A stretch of 64,000 bases of DNA from Mycteria americana (lineage: Eukaryota; Chordata; Aves; Ciconiiformes; Ciconiidae). Under the pieces are notes generated by a model. The model worked only from the letters and a program-made list of their open reading frames with translations. It searched no databases and was not told the origin of the DNA. Location: NCBI RefSeq assembly GCF_035582795.1, contig NW_027445651.1, forward strand, positions 430,970 to 494,969. The letters run 5' to 3'. Within the stretch, counting starts at the first letter, position 1. Each line of letters opens with the position of its first letter. The position numbers were made by a program, and so were the translations under genes. Shown piece after piece: positions 11,555 to 22,110 of the stretch.

Positions 11555-11573
11555 GGCCCGCCAGGGGGCGCTG
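11555..11573 (+). promoter_or_regulatory. CTCF-like motif 3' of V1 RSS
   Basis: GGCCCGCCAGGGGGCGCTG closely fits the vertebrate CTCF core (CCACCAGGGGGCGC type). It lies 53 bp beyond the V1 nonamer. The same motif lies 3' of V2 and in a relic at 21896-21914. Confidence 0.75.
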
Positions 11574-12300
11574 CCGCTCCGCCTGCCGGGGTCGGCTCGC
11601 CCCGCCCGGCCCCGGTACCGGCACTGGCATCGGGCCCGTCGAGGCTTCTCAGCCACTGTGCCCCGGGAGCCCACCGAGCAGAAACCTTCTCCCTCCCCTC
11701 ACCCGCTCTCGTTCCCCGCACTCCCACTGGGACGCAGAAAAATTCCCCGCCACAGTGGAGGAGGCCGGTAATGAATCGGGACGGGAGAGGTCGCGGTCCC
11801 CGGCCGTGCCCGGGAAGGAGGGATTCCAGCCGCCGGCCCCGCTGGCTCCCGGCGAGGAGCAGCGCCTTTCTGCTCTGCACAGGGGGGCGGGCAGCAGAGA
11901 TCCTACTGCCCACAAGCAGCCGCACAGCCCTCGGTCCTGCTGCAGGGACTGGCCACTGCTGACATGGAACATACAGGGCCTCTTCTCGGGCTTCTGCCTT
12001 ACCCCACTAGGACAGCCAAGGGAACCCTGAGCAGGTGCTTTCCTCTGCTCTGGAAACACAGGGACTCCAGGGCTGAATTGCTAATGCAAAACGTGACATA
12101 GAAAAGAAAAAACAGTGGGTGTTTCTCATGTCATTACTTTGTTAGAGCTCATATATACTTCAAACTGTGTCCTACAGCTACAGGCTTTCACAAAGATTTC
12201 AAAACGTTCCAGCTAGCATTACAAAGTCATCCCATAGAGTCAGGAGTTCAAGCTCCACACCAACAGGAGAAGGGGATGTCGTGGTCACAGGCACCTTCAA

Positions 12301-13358
12301 GTGCTCCTCAGGGTCCATGCTGGCCTGAGAGCTCCAAGCTCCTGCCCCAAACTAATCTCCACCTGGCTGTCCCCAGGCCTCAGGAATTCTGCTGCAGGGC
12401 AAGGGACAGGGAGTCTTCTCTGCCTGGGTTTTGCATCCACTCCTGATTTGCTTCCTGCAGCCTGTCCCAGAGCACAGCTGCTGATCTTCACTTTCTTCCA
12501 GGCAGCATGGGGCAGACCACTGTCACCCAGCAAGAAAGACAAATCACAGTAGAGCAGAGAGACACCTTCCAAACAACCTGCACATACCAGACCTCATACT
12601 TTCAGGGCTTGCTCTGATACCAGTGTAGTCTAACAGCATAGTCTAACAGGAGCTGGTGGAAGGCCAAGGCTTAGGAAAAGCTGATAAGGGGCATTCAGGC
12701 TGGAAAGCGGAACGTCTAAACAAGAATTACTATCCTTGGGAGTAAAGCACATCCTGGAGAAATATGTAAGCTAATTAAGATGTTTTGGGAACAATCTGAA
12801 ACTACTAGTAGGAGTGTGAGAAGAAGCACCCTCACTCAAACTATCCCCATTATAATACTAAAAGTCACACCCCTTGAGCTGGAGACCCCGGCCCAAGCAG
12901 AGACCCCTCACCTTTGAGCATGCGCAGAATATTAAAGTAGCACTGTAGCTTTAAGCTGCAATAAGAGAAATGTAGACCGATAGAAAACTGCTTTGTGTAA
13001 TGACTTATGCATATGCATAACTAGACTGAATAAATACTGTACCTGTATGACCAAAACTTTGTGCTGGCTTTGTGGAGCTACGACCTAGCACCCATCTCTG
13101 CGCAGACGTGAAATAAAATACCTCTGCCCTGTGTGTATATTGGCATCTCGCACACGGGGTAAACAACCTCACACTTGTGGGATAACACCAGCAGAGGAAA
13201 GGACAAGTTCCCCGGCCTGGCTCATATCAGCCAGCAGCTGGCTCCAAGCACACCGGCCATCTCACCATGTTGCTGAACACCACAGGGAAGTACAGCCTCC
13301 TGCGGGTGGAGGAAGTCGAGCTGTCTGACAGTGCCTTGTTCCTCTGTGCTGTGCAAGA
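12301..13358 (+). pseudogene. TRAV: TCR V pseudogene V5 (family B), split by a solo LTR
   Basis: From about 12301 the sequence matches the 3' part of the V4 intron (51735-51925), followed by an acceptor at 12500-12501 and a V exon beginning 12502. It reads like V3/V4 (TVTQQE..., CTYQTS) until the conserved Trp codon, which is TGA (12615-12617). At 12624 a 564-bp solo LTR is inserted. The V exon resumes at 13188 (CAGCAGAGGAAAGGACAAG) and runs to ALFLCAVQD. The leader exon is missing: 5' of 12300 is family-A flank. With no leader, a nonsense codon and an insertion it cannot be expressed, although its RSS is intact. Confidence 0.85.
12624..13187 (+). mobile_element. Solo LTR inserted in V5
   Basis: The insert begins TGTAGTCTAACAG and ends GGGATAACA (TG...CA). 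It is flanked by the 4-bp direct repeat CCAG (12620-12623 and 13188-13191), a target-site duplication. Two AATAAA-type signals occur at about 13029 and 13111, giving the probable orientation. It differs from the TGTCGTGG LTRs and from the provirus LTRs in this window. Confidence 0.8.
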
Positions 13359-13397
13359 CACTGTGGTGCAGGGAGCTCCTTGGCTGTGCAACAAGCC
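13359..13397 (+). promoter_or_regulatory. 23-RSS of pseudogene V5
   Basis: Heptamer CACTGTG (13359-13365, a canonical form), 23-base spacer, nonamer CAACAAGCC (13389-13397). The spacer has one base fewer than the homologous stretch after V3/V4. The RSS looks usable although the V segment is dead. Confidence 0.7.
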
Positions 13398-14659
13398 AGG
13401 GGAAGGAGGGCATGTGTCTGTGCAAGGCTGAGCTTGGGGCAAGGAGCCCTCAGCTCTCCCCTAGCAGTGCTGCTTCCCCTCTGCACCCAGGGATCTGCAG
13501 GGTAAGATCATCTTTCTGGAAAGGTCCAGTGTCAGTGACTGTGGAGATGGCTGACCCTGACTGTAGGGCAGAGCCTCCTGGAAACCAGGATGTCAGGGGC
13601 TTGATTACAGCCCCTCAGACTCAGTGTTAGTAAATTCCTGCAAGGCCATGACTAATTAGGTAAATCAACGACTGGCCGACCCCACCCAGAGGCCCCTAGA
13701 GGGCATTTTGACAGGATTTGTGAGCTTTTTCCTTTCTTTAATCAGTAAGGAATTAAACTGGATTTGAGTCAAGCCACCAGGTTATCTCCACATGTTCAGC
13801 CAGTCCCAGTGCAAAGTCTGTGCCTGAGGGGCAGAGCAAACCACACAGAGCAGCCCCAATTGCCAAAGGCCCTGGAACTCTCCATGTTCATAACCAATAA
13901 GCAAAGGAACCAACATACAAATGAAGCCTTACAAGCCCCTGGGCTCCTTGCAGTCTCCTCAAGGGACTTAGGGGGATCTATGATCCTCTGCCGCTCCTAC
14001 ACAGGGAGTGGTGTCGTAGTGATGAGCTCCCACAGTAGCAGGGGACTGTGTGTCTGGGACAAGCCAGACTTGCAGCAGGCTGCTGTAGGGGAATTTTTAT
14101 GTTACCCCTTGAGATGAATTAAACACATGTTTGTGATTAAATAGTTTAAAAAAATAATTAATGAACAACGCCTTGGGCAGAGTCCTACTGCCATAAGTGG
14201 TTCTACAAGGGGTCTGCAAAGATGCATCAGGAGCCAATTAGTTATATACTCTTGCACCAACACCAATCCTCCGAGTGGCTGCATGGGGCACCTTAGCCCG
14301 GCCATGGGTCCATCCCTCAATGCAGCTCTGCTGCCCAAAGGTGGCTCCTGATCTTTCTCATTCCAGGATCATTACAAGACAATAGTGAGACTGTTTCTTA
14401 TCTGAGATAGAAAGAAGGGAAACTTCACTCCCCTACAGGGATTCATTCTGTCTCTGGCATCCCTGCTTCCAGCCAGTTTAACCCCTTCTGAACTTGGGCC
14501 TTCTTGCCTTCCATGACAGACCATTCCTTGGTCACAAATTACCATTGCTGAGCAGTTACAATTTGAATTTCCCCTTCACTGCAAATGCTGAGGCTGGGCA
14601 CATGAAACGAGGCTGTGCTCATGAAGCTTCCTTCCCCATCACAAACTGTATTCTATGTG
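13398..14659. other. V5 3' flank and unassigned sequence
   Basis: To about 13530 the sequence matches the 3' flanks of V3 and V4. The rest up to the provirus boundary has no recognisable gene or repeat. Confidence 0.4.
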
Positions 14660-14663
14660 GTAT

Positions 14664-14995
14664 TGTCACCAAAATCGGAAATCAAACTCCTTAACACCAA
14701 CGTAGTATTAAGAAGCAGGCATTCTTTACTACGGTGCCAGATGCACGGGGGATCGGTCCACCTAGCGTGTATACCGCAGGTTACATCAACCAAAACTTAT
14801 ATTGTCCGATTACATACATATACATCAGATTTCCTGAAGTGATCAGGCATATTCATTCTATTTCCCAGAACTAATTCTCATTTTTGCATGGTCATTACGC
14901 ATGTGTCCTTGAACTCCGAGGAGCTTCCGTGGGGGTCTGTGGTGGTCCTTGGGGGTCATACATGTGTGTCCTTTAGTTGACCCATTCTTCTTTAA
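14664..14995 (-). repeat. 3' LTR of provirus, truncated in U3
   Basis: It matches 18689-19018 of the 5' LTR with few differences. At about 14995 it passes directly into the env TM tail, so the outer ~330 bp of U3 and the polypurine tract region are absent. The env frame runs on into the LTR. Confidence 0.8.
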
Positions 14996-15247
14996 ACATT
15001 GATAAACCAAACAAATCATCAAAACAACTGTAATCAAAATGATTAGTGTCTGTACCAACTCAGTTATCTCTCCTTTAAGAGAAAATCCAAAAGGTCCCAA
15101 AATTTGGCCTGACCAATTTGTTTGCATTTCACTCCTTAAACCATGAGTGTGCTGTGCCACCCTCTTTGTATCATCTATTTGTGCATTCAAAGCAGCTGTA
15201 ACATTTGGGATGTGCACACAGCAATCTTGATTCCTGTAAATCCACAA
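14996..15247 (-). pseudogene. Retroviral env transmembrane subunit fragment
   Basis: A CC pair near the start resembles the end of the CX6CC motif of gammaretroviral-type TM subunits. It is followed by a coil-like segment and a strongly hydrophobic span (LIILITVVLMICLVY) that would be the membrane anchor. The surface subunit and fusion region upstream are missing; the sequence before it belongs to a different, RNase H-side frame. It is a non-functional remnant. Confidence 0.7.
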
Positions 15248-15539
15248 TCATCTCTTCAATTCCCCCACGTGTTTCTCTTTTTTTTTCTCGCTATTTTTAT
15301 CATTATTTGTGGGGTAGCTATGACTTGCTGGGTGGGTGTTACTCACCATCCATCCTCATTTTCTACTGCTCTCAACTGTTCTGCCAATGCATTACTGCTA
15401 CTTCCTTGGGCTGCTGGATGTCCTGAAGGAGTTGAAGAATTTCTTCCTTGTATTTAATGGGCAATCCTTGAGCTGCCAGCAGTCCTCTTTCCTTCCAGAT
15501 AGCTCCATGTCTGTGAATCTGCTTTCTGTGCTGATGTAT

Positions 15540-17535
15540 TCACAGGGAGGGCTTCAGCTTTCATCACTTGGGTGGTGATAACCACTGCATACCCTGCCAT
15601 TTGTTTTCCATCTCAGACAAAGCTGCTTCCATCTGTTAACAGCTCCAAATCAGCATTAGGCAGCGGTTCGTCCGTCAGGTCCTGTCTGCTAGAATATACC
15701 TGCTCAATAGTTTGCAAACAATCATGGTGTAAAGACTCACCCACTTCCAAGCTCAAAAACATTGCTGGATTCACTGCTGTTGTAGTTTTAAGTTCCACAT
15801 CGTCCTGTTCCAAGCGAGTGACCTGGTATTTGAGCATGCGGCTCGGGGACAGCCATTGCCCCCCTTTTTGCTCCAAGACAGAAATTACCATATGTGGGAC
15901 ACAAACCGTAATTTCCTGCCCCATGGTTAGTTTCCTTGCTTCTTGGATTAAGAGTACAGTTGCTGCCACAGCTCACAAACATCCAGGCCATCCCTTGCTG
16001 ACATTATCCAATTGCTTAGAAAAATACCCAACGGCCCGTTTCCAAGTTCTTAATTTTTGAGTCAGCACGCCCAAAGCAAGATGTTATCGCTCATGTACAA
16101 ACAATTCAAAAGGCTTTGCTAAATCTGGGAGTCCTAACGCAGGTGTGGACATCAAAGCCTTCTTCAGATTTTTAAAAGCTGTCTGACACTCAGGTGTCCA
16201 CAACAGGTGATCCTCCTGGGATCCTTTCAAAGCTGCATAATTGAGGATCCACCATTGACACCACCTGACCATACCCAAAAATGTCCGCAATTCCTGTATC
16301 ATTCTGGGTTCTGGAACTTCACAAATTGCTTCCTTTCTGCCTGCTCCCAATCTTCTTTGTCCTTGTGAAATTTCAAAGCCTAAATATATCACAGTCTCTT
16401 TCCCAATCTGGGCCTTGCTTTTTGATACTCAGTATCCTGCTTGTCCCAAAAAATTCAACAAGCTGATGGTGACTTGTAAACAGTCTTCCTGAGTCTCTGC
16501 TGCTATCAGGATGTCATCTACATACTGCAATATTATTCCATCTGAATTTTCTTTTTTCCCACACTTCCAATTCCTTTGCCAACTGATTACCAAATATTGT
16601 AGGACTATTTTTGAATCCTTGAGGTAGCACCATCCAGGTGAGTTGGGTCTTGCGTCCAGTGGTGGGGCTTTCCCATTCAAAGGCAAACATTGCCTGGCTA
16701 TCTTTGTCTAGAGGTATGCAGAAGAAAGCATCCTTGAGATCAAGTACAGTAAACCACTTATGTTTTTCTTTTAAAGACCTCAGCAAGGTATATGGGTTAG
16801 CTACTACTGGGTGAATGTCTTGAACAATCTGATTGATGGCTCTTAAATCTTGAACTAACCCATATTCCTTGCGATTCTGCTTTTTCACTGGCAATATTGG
16901 GGTGTTATATTCTGATTCACACTCTATCAATAATCCATCATTCAAAAATTTTGTTATTAATTCTTCCAACCCCTTTCTAGCTTCCCACTTAATAGGATAC
17001 TGGTTTTGTCTTACTGGTTTGCTTCCAGGTTTTAGAACAACTTTTACTGGTTCCGCCAATTTAGACCGACCTGGGATTCCACTTGCCCATACCAAGGGTG
17101 TTACTGTATCCTCCACTTCTGCAGGAATTTCTTCCTTCAGTCTTGGTGTGTTCTGTAACATTAAAATTCTCGCTTCCACAGCGTTTGATTCAGGTATTAA
17201 CAGCTGAATCTCCCCATTTAAAAAAAAAAAATTATTTTGTGCATTCAATTTACTCAATATACCTCTTCCCAACAAAGACGATGGACATTCTGGCATATAC
17301 AAAAATTGATGAGTTACCCATTGCTTTCCCAATTTGAATTTCGAAGGTTGTAAAAATGGCAGGTTTTCCTTCTGCCCTGTCGCCCCAAAAACACTTACAG
17401 TTTTGTGACTAAACCCCCTTTACATATATTTACTACTGAATATGCTGCCCCTGTATCAACTAAAAATTCTACTTCATCATTCCCCAGCTTTAATGTAACC
17501 AGGTGTTCAGCTGGGGTTGACTCCCCCGGTCTCCG
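15540..17535 (-). pseudogene. Retroviral pol remnant (protease, RT, RNase H)
   Basis: Going 5' to 3' on the - strand: protease with LVDTGA near 17450; RT with LPQGFKNSPT near 16610 and the YVDD catalytic box near 16515; connection region 16084-16392; RNase H with ELLTDGSSF near 15625. The motifs fit gammaretrovirus-like RT. A stop just after the protease active-site region and several frameshifts break the frame. No integrase (HHCC or DDE) was found; sequence jumps from RNase H to env TM. Confidence 0.8.
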
Positions 17536-18173
17536 TCAGTCCTCATCATTCAGAGTCATCAGCTTAATTGCCTGTAGCGAAAGATCCAATTCTCTCACTT
17601 TGGGACATTCCCTTTTCCAATGCCCCCTCTCCTTACAAACAGCACACCGACCTTCTGCCAACCGGGGAGGTCTAAACGGAGGTGCTGCTCCTCCTGGTGG
17701 TCCTCCTCTTCCCCTTCCCCTACCTATTCCTGCTTTCCCTCCTCCTCCTTTCCACATTTCAAACACCTTTTCCCAATGCTACAGGCAGAGCAGCATCATC
17801 TTAAACTCTTATTCCTTCCCTGTTTTTTTCCAAAGTCAATACCATAGAATCTTGCAGGATAATCCCACACTGGTTTTGACACTCTGGATGATTTCTCAAA
17901 GCGAAAAATAAATACCTCATAAGGTATTTCATCTCATTTACCCTCCCACCTACAAACCAACATTAATTGCAAGATGGTATTATACCTCAATGTACTATTC
18001 TTTGGCCAGTTTTCCCCACTATCCAAAGTATACAGTGGCCACCAATGATTACAATATTCCATCAATTGTTTCTGAGTTAGTGGATCTCCTCCTAGAGTTT
18101 TCCAATGCCTTAATATACAGCCTAGAAGGGATGTACTCGGTTCCTCCCCTTCCAGCGACTGCTGACTTCCCAT
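17536..18173 (-). pseudogene. Retroviral gag remnant (matrix and nucleocapsid)
   Basis: It starts at ATG 18173 with MGSQQS, a glycine-2 myristoylation-type matrix start, and continues through a conserved DPLTQKQLMEYCN block. Most of capsid is missing. Near 17640 a single CCHC knuckle, CAVCKERGHWKREC (C-X2-C-X4-H-X4-C), marks nucleocapsid, preceded by a Gly/Pro/Arg-rich stretch. One knuckle fits gammaretrovirus-type gag. Confidence 0.75.
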
Positions 18174-18666
18174 TATAAAATAATACAACACAAAACCATA
18201 GAGACTATATCCAAACACACAGCAAAGTCATAGCTCCAATATTCAGACCAAAATTCAAAAACCAATATGACAACACAAAACCATAAAAACTATATCCAAA
18301 CGCACAATAAATCCGTAGTTCCAATATCCAGACCAAAATTCAGAAACCAATAGCCAGCTGGGGACTCTAACCCCTTTGGGGACTCTAATCCCGACCTTTA
18401 GCCAGAGCTCCACAGGCTTTTGCCTAGCAGAGAGTAGCTACCTTAGGTACCTTTTTTAGCCCAACCCTGCGTAGCTTTCGCTGTGCCTTACAGGTAGGCA
18501 ACCAACCCTTGTTACCGGTATACTCAGAAAGAATGCCTTATTACCTTGTTCCAGGGGATCTTGCTCAGAATTCTTCGGTCTGGGGATCGGAGATTCTCCC
18601 CAAGAATCCCTTGGTGCCGGCTGGAGGTCCTGCAATTCCTCAGATCCGTTGAAATTCAGAAGCAGG

Positions 18667-18684
18667 GTCCCATCTGGGTTGCCA
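18667..18684 (-). other. Primer-binding site of provirus
   Basis: The - strand reads TGGCAACCCAGATGGGAC, four bases past the 5' LTR edge. From memory it is complementary at about 16 of 18 positions to the 3' end of a tRNA-Arg (CCT-type). The tRNA assignment is less certain than the location. Confidence 0.6.
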
Positions 18685-18688
18685 AAAC

Positions 18689-19346
18689 TGTCACCAAAAT
18701 CGGAAATCAAACTCCAGTCAAACTCCTTAACACCAACGTAGTATTAAGAAGCAGGCATTCTTTACTATGGTGCCAGATGCACGGGGGATCGGTCCACCTA
18801 GCGTGTATACCGCAGGTTACATCAACCAAAACTTATATTGTCCAATTACATACATATACATCAGATTTCCCAAAATGATCAGGCATAGTCATTCTATTTC
18901 CCAGAACTAATTCTCATTTTTGCATGGTCATTATGCATGTGTCCTTGAACTCCGAGGAGCTTCCGTGGGGGTTTCTGGTGGTCCTTGGTGGTCATACAGG
19001 TGTGTCCTTTAGTTGACCCCTTCTTCTGGACATGCGCAATATCACCTTGCTTATGTAACTTGCTTCCCTTCTTCATGGTGCATGGTCCCTAACAGTGATT
19101 TGGCACCCTTAACACAAACCAATTATTCTAACCACCCTCGACTCGTCGTCAAGATGGGCTGGGGCTGTACTGGGAACATAGCAAGATGTCCATACTACTC
19201 CTCATCCAATTCTCTTTGGGCATAGTAGCATATCCATAGCCACAGATGTACAAACACAACATTAAAGTATTGTCTACCCTGCTCCTATCTCTATGTTGCT
19301 TAGTTACAAAAGAACGAACTAATCATTTTGGTTACATCTGGTTACA
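18689..19346 (-). repeat. 5' LTR of provirus, full length
   Basis: It is 658 bp. Read on the - strand it starts TGTAACCAGATG and ends TTTTGGTGACA, giving TG...CA ends. It abuts GTAT at 19347-19350, matching GTAT at 14660-14663. Confidence 0.8.
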
Positions 19347-19350
19347 GTAT

Positions 19351-20780
19351 TTTGATATCCCCAGGCTTGAGGAAACTCCCCTATCTGTGCTGTAATTCTT
19401 CCTGTCCATTTCGGACATAAATTTATGCAGACAGGGTCTTAAATGTTCCCATAGCACACTACATGAAGGTGCAGTTGTCTTACTGTCAGTGATGTAAACA
19501 TGCATGGAAAGCTCTGCTGTCTGGTTAAGTCCAAGCTGCACATACATGAGCCATTGCATTTACATATTAGCGATTTGTTCATCTTGACCACTATTAAGAA
19601 CAGGAGACACATCCACCCTCCCTGAGAGCAACTGGGTTTCTCTCGTCTTGAGACAGAGACATCTTAAAACTGGTTCCATTATGTTATTTTTCTGTTGAAC
19701 TTCAGCCATGGCAGTTGATGTAAAGAGCTGCTGTACCTTCTCCTTCTCCTATCTGCGTGACTAACGATAAAACAAAACAAATGCAAACAAAGAAAAGCTC
19801 TACTCGGGCAGCTCCCAGCATGGGGCATCCATGGGCCCTCATCCCCTGTGTTCTCTGGGGAGACAGCCCCAGCCTCAGCCCCAGCCTCAGCAGCTTTCTC
19901 ATCTACCCCACTCATAGAAACAAAGAATGCATGACAATCTCCCTGGTGGTCTTTGTGATCTCCTTCAGGGAGACCGGGGTGTCTGGAACCAGCCCTCCCA
20001 GCTCCTATGCAAGAAGCAATGCTGCAGCAGAGGATTGTGTGTCTGCCACCAGCCCAGCTTCCTGCAGGCTGCAAATGCTGAGGTCTGCACGCAGAAATGA
20101 GGTTGAACTAATGATTTGCTCCCAGGTATATTTGCAAGTAAATGCATTCTCCTCAAATGCCACTCCCCGACCCCCTCCCCGCCCCGCCCTCCCCCCCCCC
20201 CCCTCCCCCCGCTAATAGCAGCTGAGAGGAAAAGGAGATTTTGTGTCAGTGTAACAGCGTTTCAGTTCACGTGTCTGTGTCGCGTTAGTTACCTCCCCTC
20301 TCAGTAGCTTTTCCTCCCTCCCCTCTTGGGCTTTGCTTGTGAGGAGTTTGAAGATGTGCGGAGTCACAGAGCGCGTCATGTCTCTGCTGCCAAACCAGCC
20401 CCTGAGCAAGGCTTGGGGCAGAGGCGTTTCAGCAAGTCTAGCACTTTCCTGCAGCAGTTCAGTAGGTCCCCTTCCACAGGGAGAAGACACTCCAACCCCT
20501 CTGCGGGTAAAAGCAGTAATTTGGAAAGCTTCTGGCCACCATTGGGACACTTTGGAAGCAGCCCCAGCCTCTCTTCCTGCTGTGCCTCTCTCCTGCTTCC
20601 CTCTCCCCTCTACACAGGAAATTGTGCTAGCCTTCAAGGTCATCTTCTGCCTAGCTGCCTCCCAGCAAAACTCCAGGCAGACTAGGAGGAAGATCCGTCC
20701 CCAAGAGCTATGGGTCTGATGGGGTTGCCAGCCTCCCACTGGACTACTGCTGTGGTGTAGGCTGCTCACTTGAGGACACC
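19351..20780. other. Unassigned sequence with a C-rich tract
   Basis: No gene recognised. A C-rich run lies at about 20162-20210. The opposing open frames here have no familiar motifs. Confidence 0.4.
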
Positions 20781-20784
20781 ACTG

Positions 20785-21040
20785 ATCAGGCTCCCCACCC
20801 ACAGGACATGCTCAAGAGGGCACTTCTAGGCAGAGACAAAACAAGGCAGGCCACTCTGGTGGGGTGGTTTGTGTCCCTGTTTGCAGGGAGGGGCTCAGCT
20901 GCTTCCAGCCCTGTAGTCCTCAGCCCTACACCCAGGCTCCTATCCATGAGGACCTCACACCCTGGTCTCTCCCTCCCTTTCTTCCTCCCTAGTTCTTCCC
21001 TCCCTGGCCCCCACACACCCACAAGTCCATTGGTCCCCAC
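20785..21040. other. Keratin flank remnant without keratin body
   Basis: The block ctccccacccacaggacatgctcaagagggc near 20790 resembles the keratin 3' flanks at 53315 and 34890. The following ggggctcagctgcttccagccctg...gaggac...tctctccctccc resembles the far 5' flank of K4 (54716-54810). The keratin gene that should lie between is absent, suggesting an internal deletion. Confidence 0.4.
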
Positions 21041-21732
21041 AGCCTCTTCACCTTGCAAAAGTGTCAGGCATTGGCTTTGGGCTGCAGATATGCACCCAGA
21101 GGGAGGCTCTCGTCCTGTTCTTTCCTGTTCCCAGGAAGTCAGTGGACACTCTCTCCAGCTCCTGAGCTCTGGGACTGGGATGGCTGCCACTGCCAGATGC
21201 CATCGCCGCTCAGCTGTCCCAGGCTAGGGATGTACCTGTGCAGACTTAGTCTTGCTGGGATTCTCCAGGCAGGCTTCCACTTTCTCCTCCTCTGCTGACA
21301 GAGTGGTTTTAGCCTTTTCCCACCTCTCCTTCTTTTGCTCCTGTCTCCTGGGCTGGGCTGGAAGAAGGGGAGGGTCAAATTCTGAAGTGTCAGCACTCCC
21401 GCTTCCTAGCAAACACAACTGCAAGCACAGGAGCTGTTTCCCAGATAACATCCAGCAGGGACGGTGCAGCAGTCCTGGGCAAACCTAGACAGTCACCGTA
21501 ACTTGCCCCTGTGGGATGTCTGAGCCAGCCCAGAGTTTCACTGCAGGTTTCAGTTGGACTCTTGTTCTCAGCCGTTGATATCACAAGCGAATGGAAGGAA
21601 TTGCACAGCCTTGTACAGGCAGATGCACAAGAAAAAATGCTCACGTCCACACACACAGGGTGCACACACATGTCCATCCCTAGGGTCACACAGCTGTGTG
21701 TGGTCACAAGCATACATGCACACAAATGCCCC

Positions 21733-21888
21733 ATCATTGGAAGTGTTCAAGGTCAGGTTGGATGGGGCTTTGAGCAAGCTCATCTAGTGAGAGATGTCCC
21801 CGCCAACGGCGGGGGTGTTGGACTAGATGGTCTTTCAAGGTCCCTTCCAACCCAAAGCATTCGATGATGCTGTAATTCTACGACAGCT
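21733..21888 (+). mobile_element. CR1 3' end fragment
   Basis: It carries typical CR1 terminal text (ggaagtgttcaaggtcaggttgg, ggtcccttccaaccca, tgatgctgtaattcta). It stops a few bases before the CTCF-motif relic. Confidence 0.85.
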
Positions 21889-22110
21889 CCGGCCAGGCCC
21901 GCCAGGGGGCGCTGCTGCTCTGCTCGCCGGGGCCACCTTGCCACACGCAGCCTCGTCCAGCCACGGGCCCCGGGGCAGTTCCCCTGCCCCCAGGCATTGT
22001 CATCAACATCAGCACTGGCACCGGCATCAAGCATCGGCGTTGGAATCGGCTTTGGGCTTCTTCTGAGCTTCTCCACTCTTTCCCCCCAAGGGGATCTCTT
22101 CCTGTACTCA
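21889..22110 (+). other. Family-A V 3' flank relic with no V segment
   Basis: The sequence aggcccgccagggggcgctgctgctc and the following GC-rich stretch match the 3' flank of V1 (11552-11650) and V2. The V exon and RSS that should precede it are gone, and a CR1 tail sits there instead. Confidence 0.65.
21896..21914 (+). promoter_or_regulatory. CTCF-like motif in V-less relic
   Basis: The same 19-base CTCF-like motif as 3' of V1 and V2 is retained without a visible change, although the V segment is lost. Confidence 0.7.

Larger units (their letters stand above)
4590..12300. repeat. Segmental duplication, copy A
   Basis: This stretch is nearly collinear and very similar to 36225-44520. It runs from the K1 promoter through CR1, a solo LTR, a V-leader relic, an OR relic and the V1 gene. 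Visible differences include a younger solo LTR present only in copy B (37507-38082) and about 50 bp near 6150-6210 present only in copy A. The right edge is close to 12300, where copy A switches to family-B V intron sequence. Confidence 0.85.
14664..19346 (-). mobile_element. Defective gammaretrovirus-like provirus
   Basis: On the - strand the order is 5' LTR (18689-19346), primer-binding site, gag, protease, RT, RNase H, env TM fragment, 3' LTR (14664-~14995). The element is bounded by the 4-bp direct repeat GTAT (14660-14663 and 19347-19350), a size typical of gammaretroviruses. Both LTRs share the U5-side end TGTCACC (+ strand reading). Most of gag capsid, integrase and env surface subunit are missing, and pol carries stops and frame changes. 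The 3' LTR lacks the first ~330 bp of U3. It cannot make virus. Confidence 0.85.

Noticed and set aside
11149-12030. A 293-codon frame through the V1 exon
   Set aside because: The real V exon is 11171-11462. Beyond it the frame reads through the RSS and GC-rich flank.
20162-20210. C-rich run as a promoter or G-quadruplex element
   Set aside because: It is a simple homopolymer-rich tract without a neighbouring gene.
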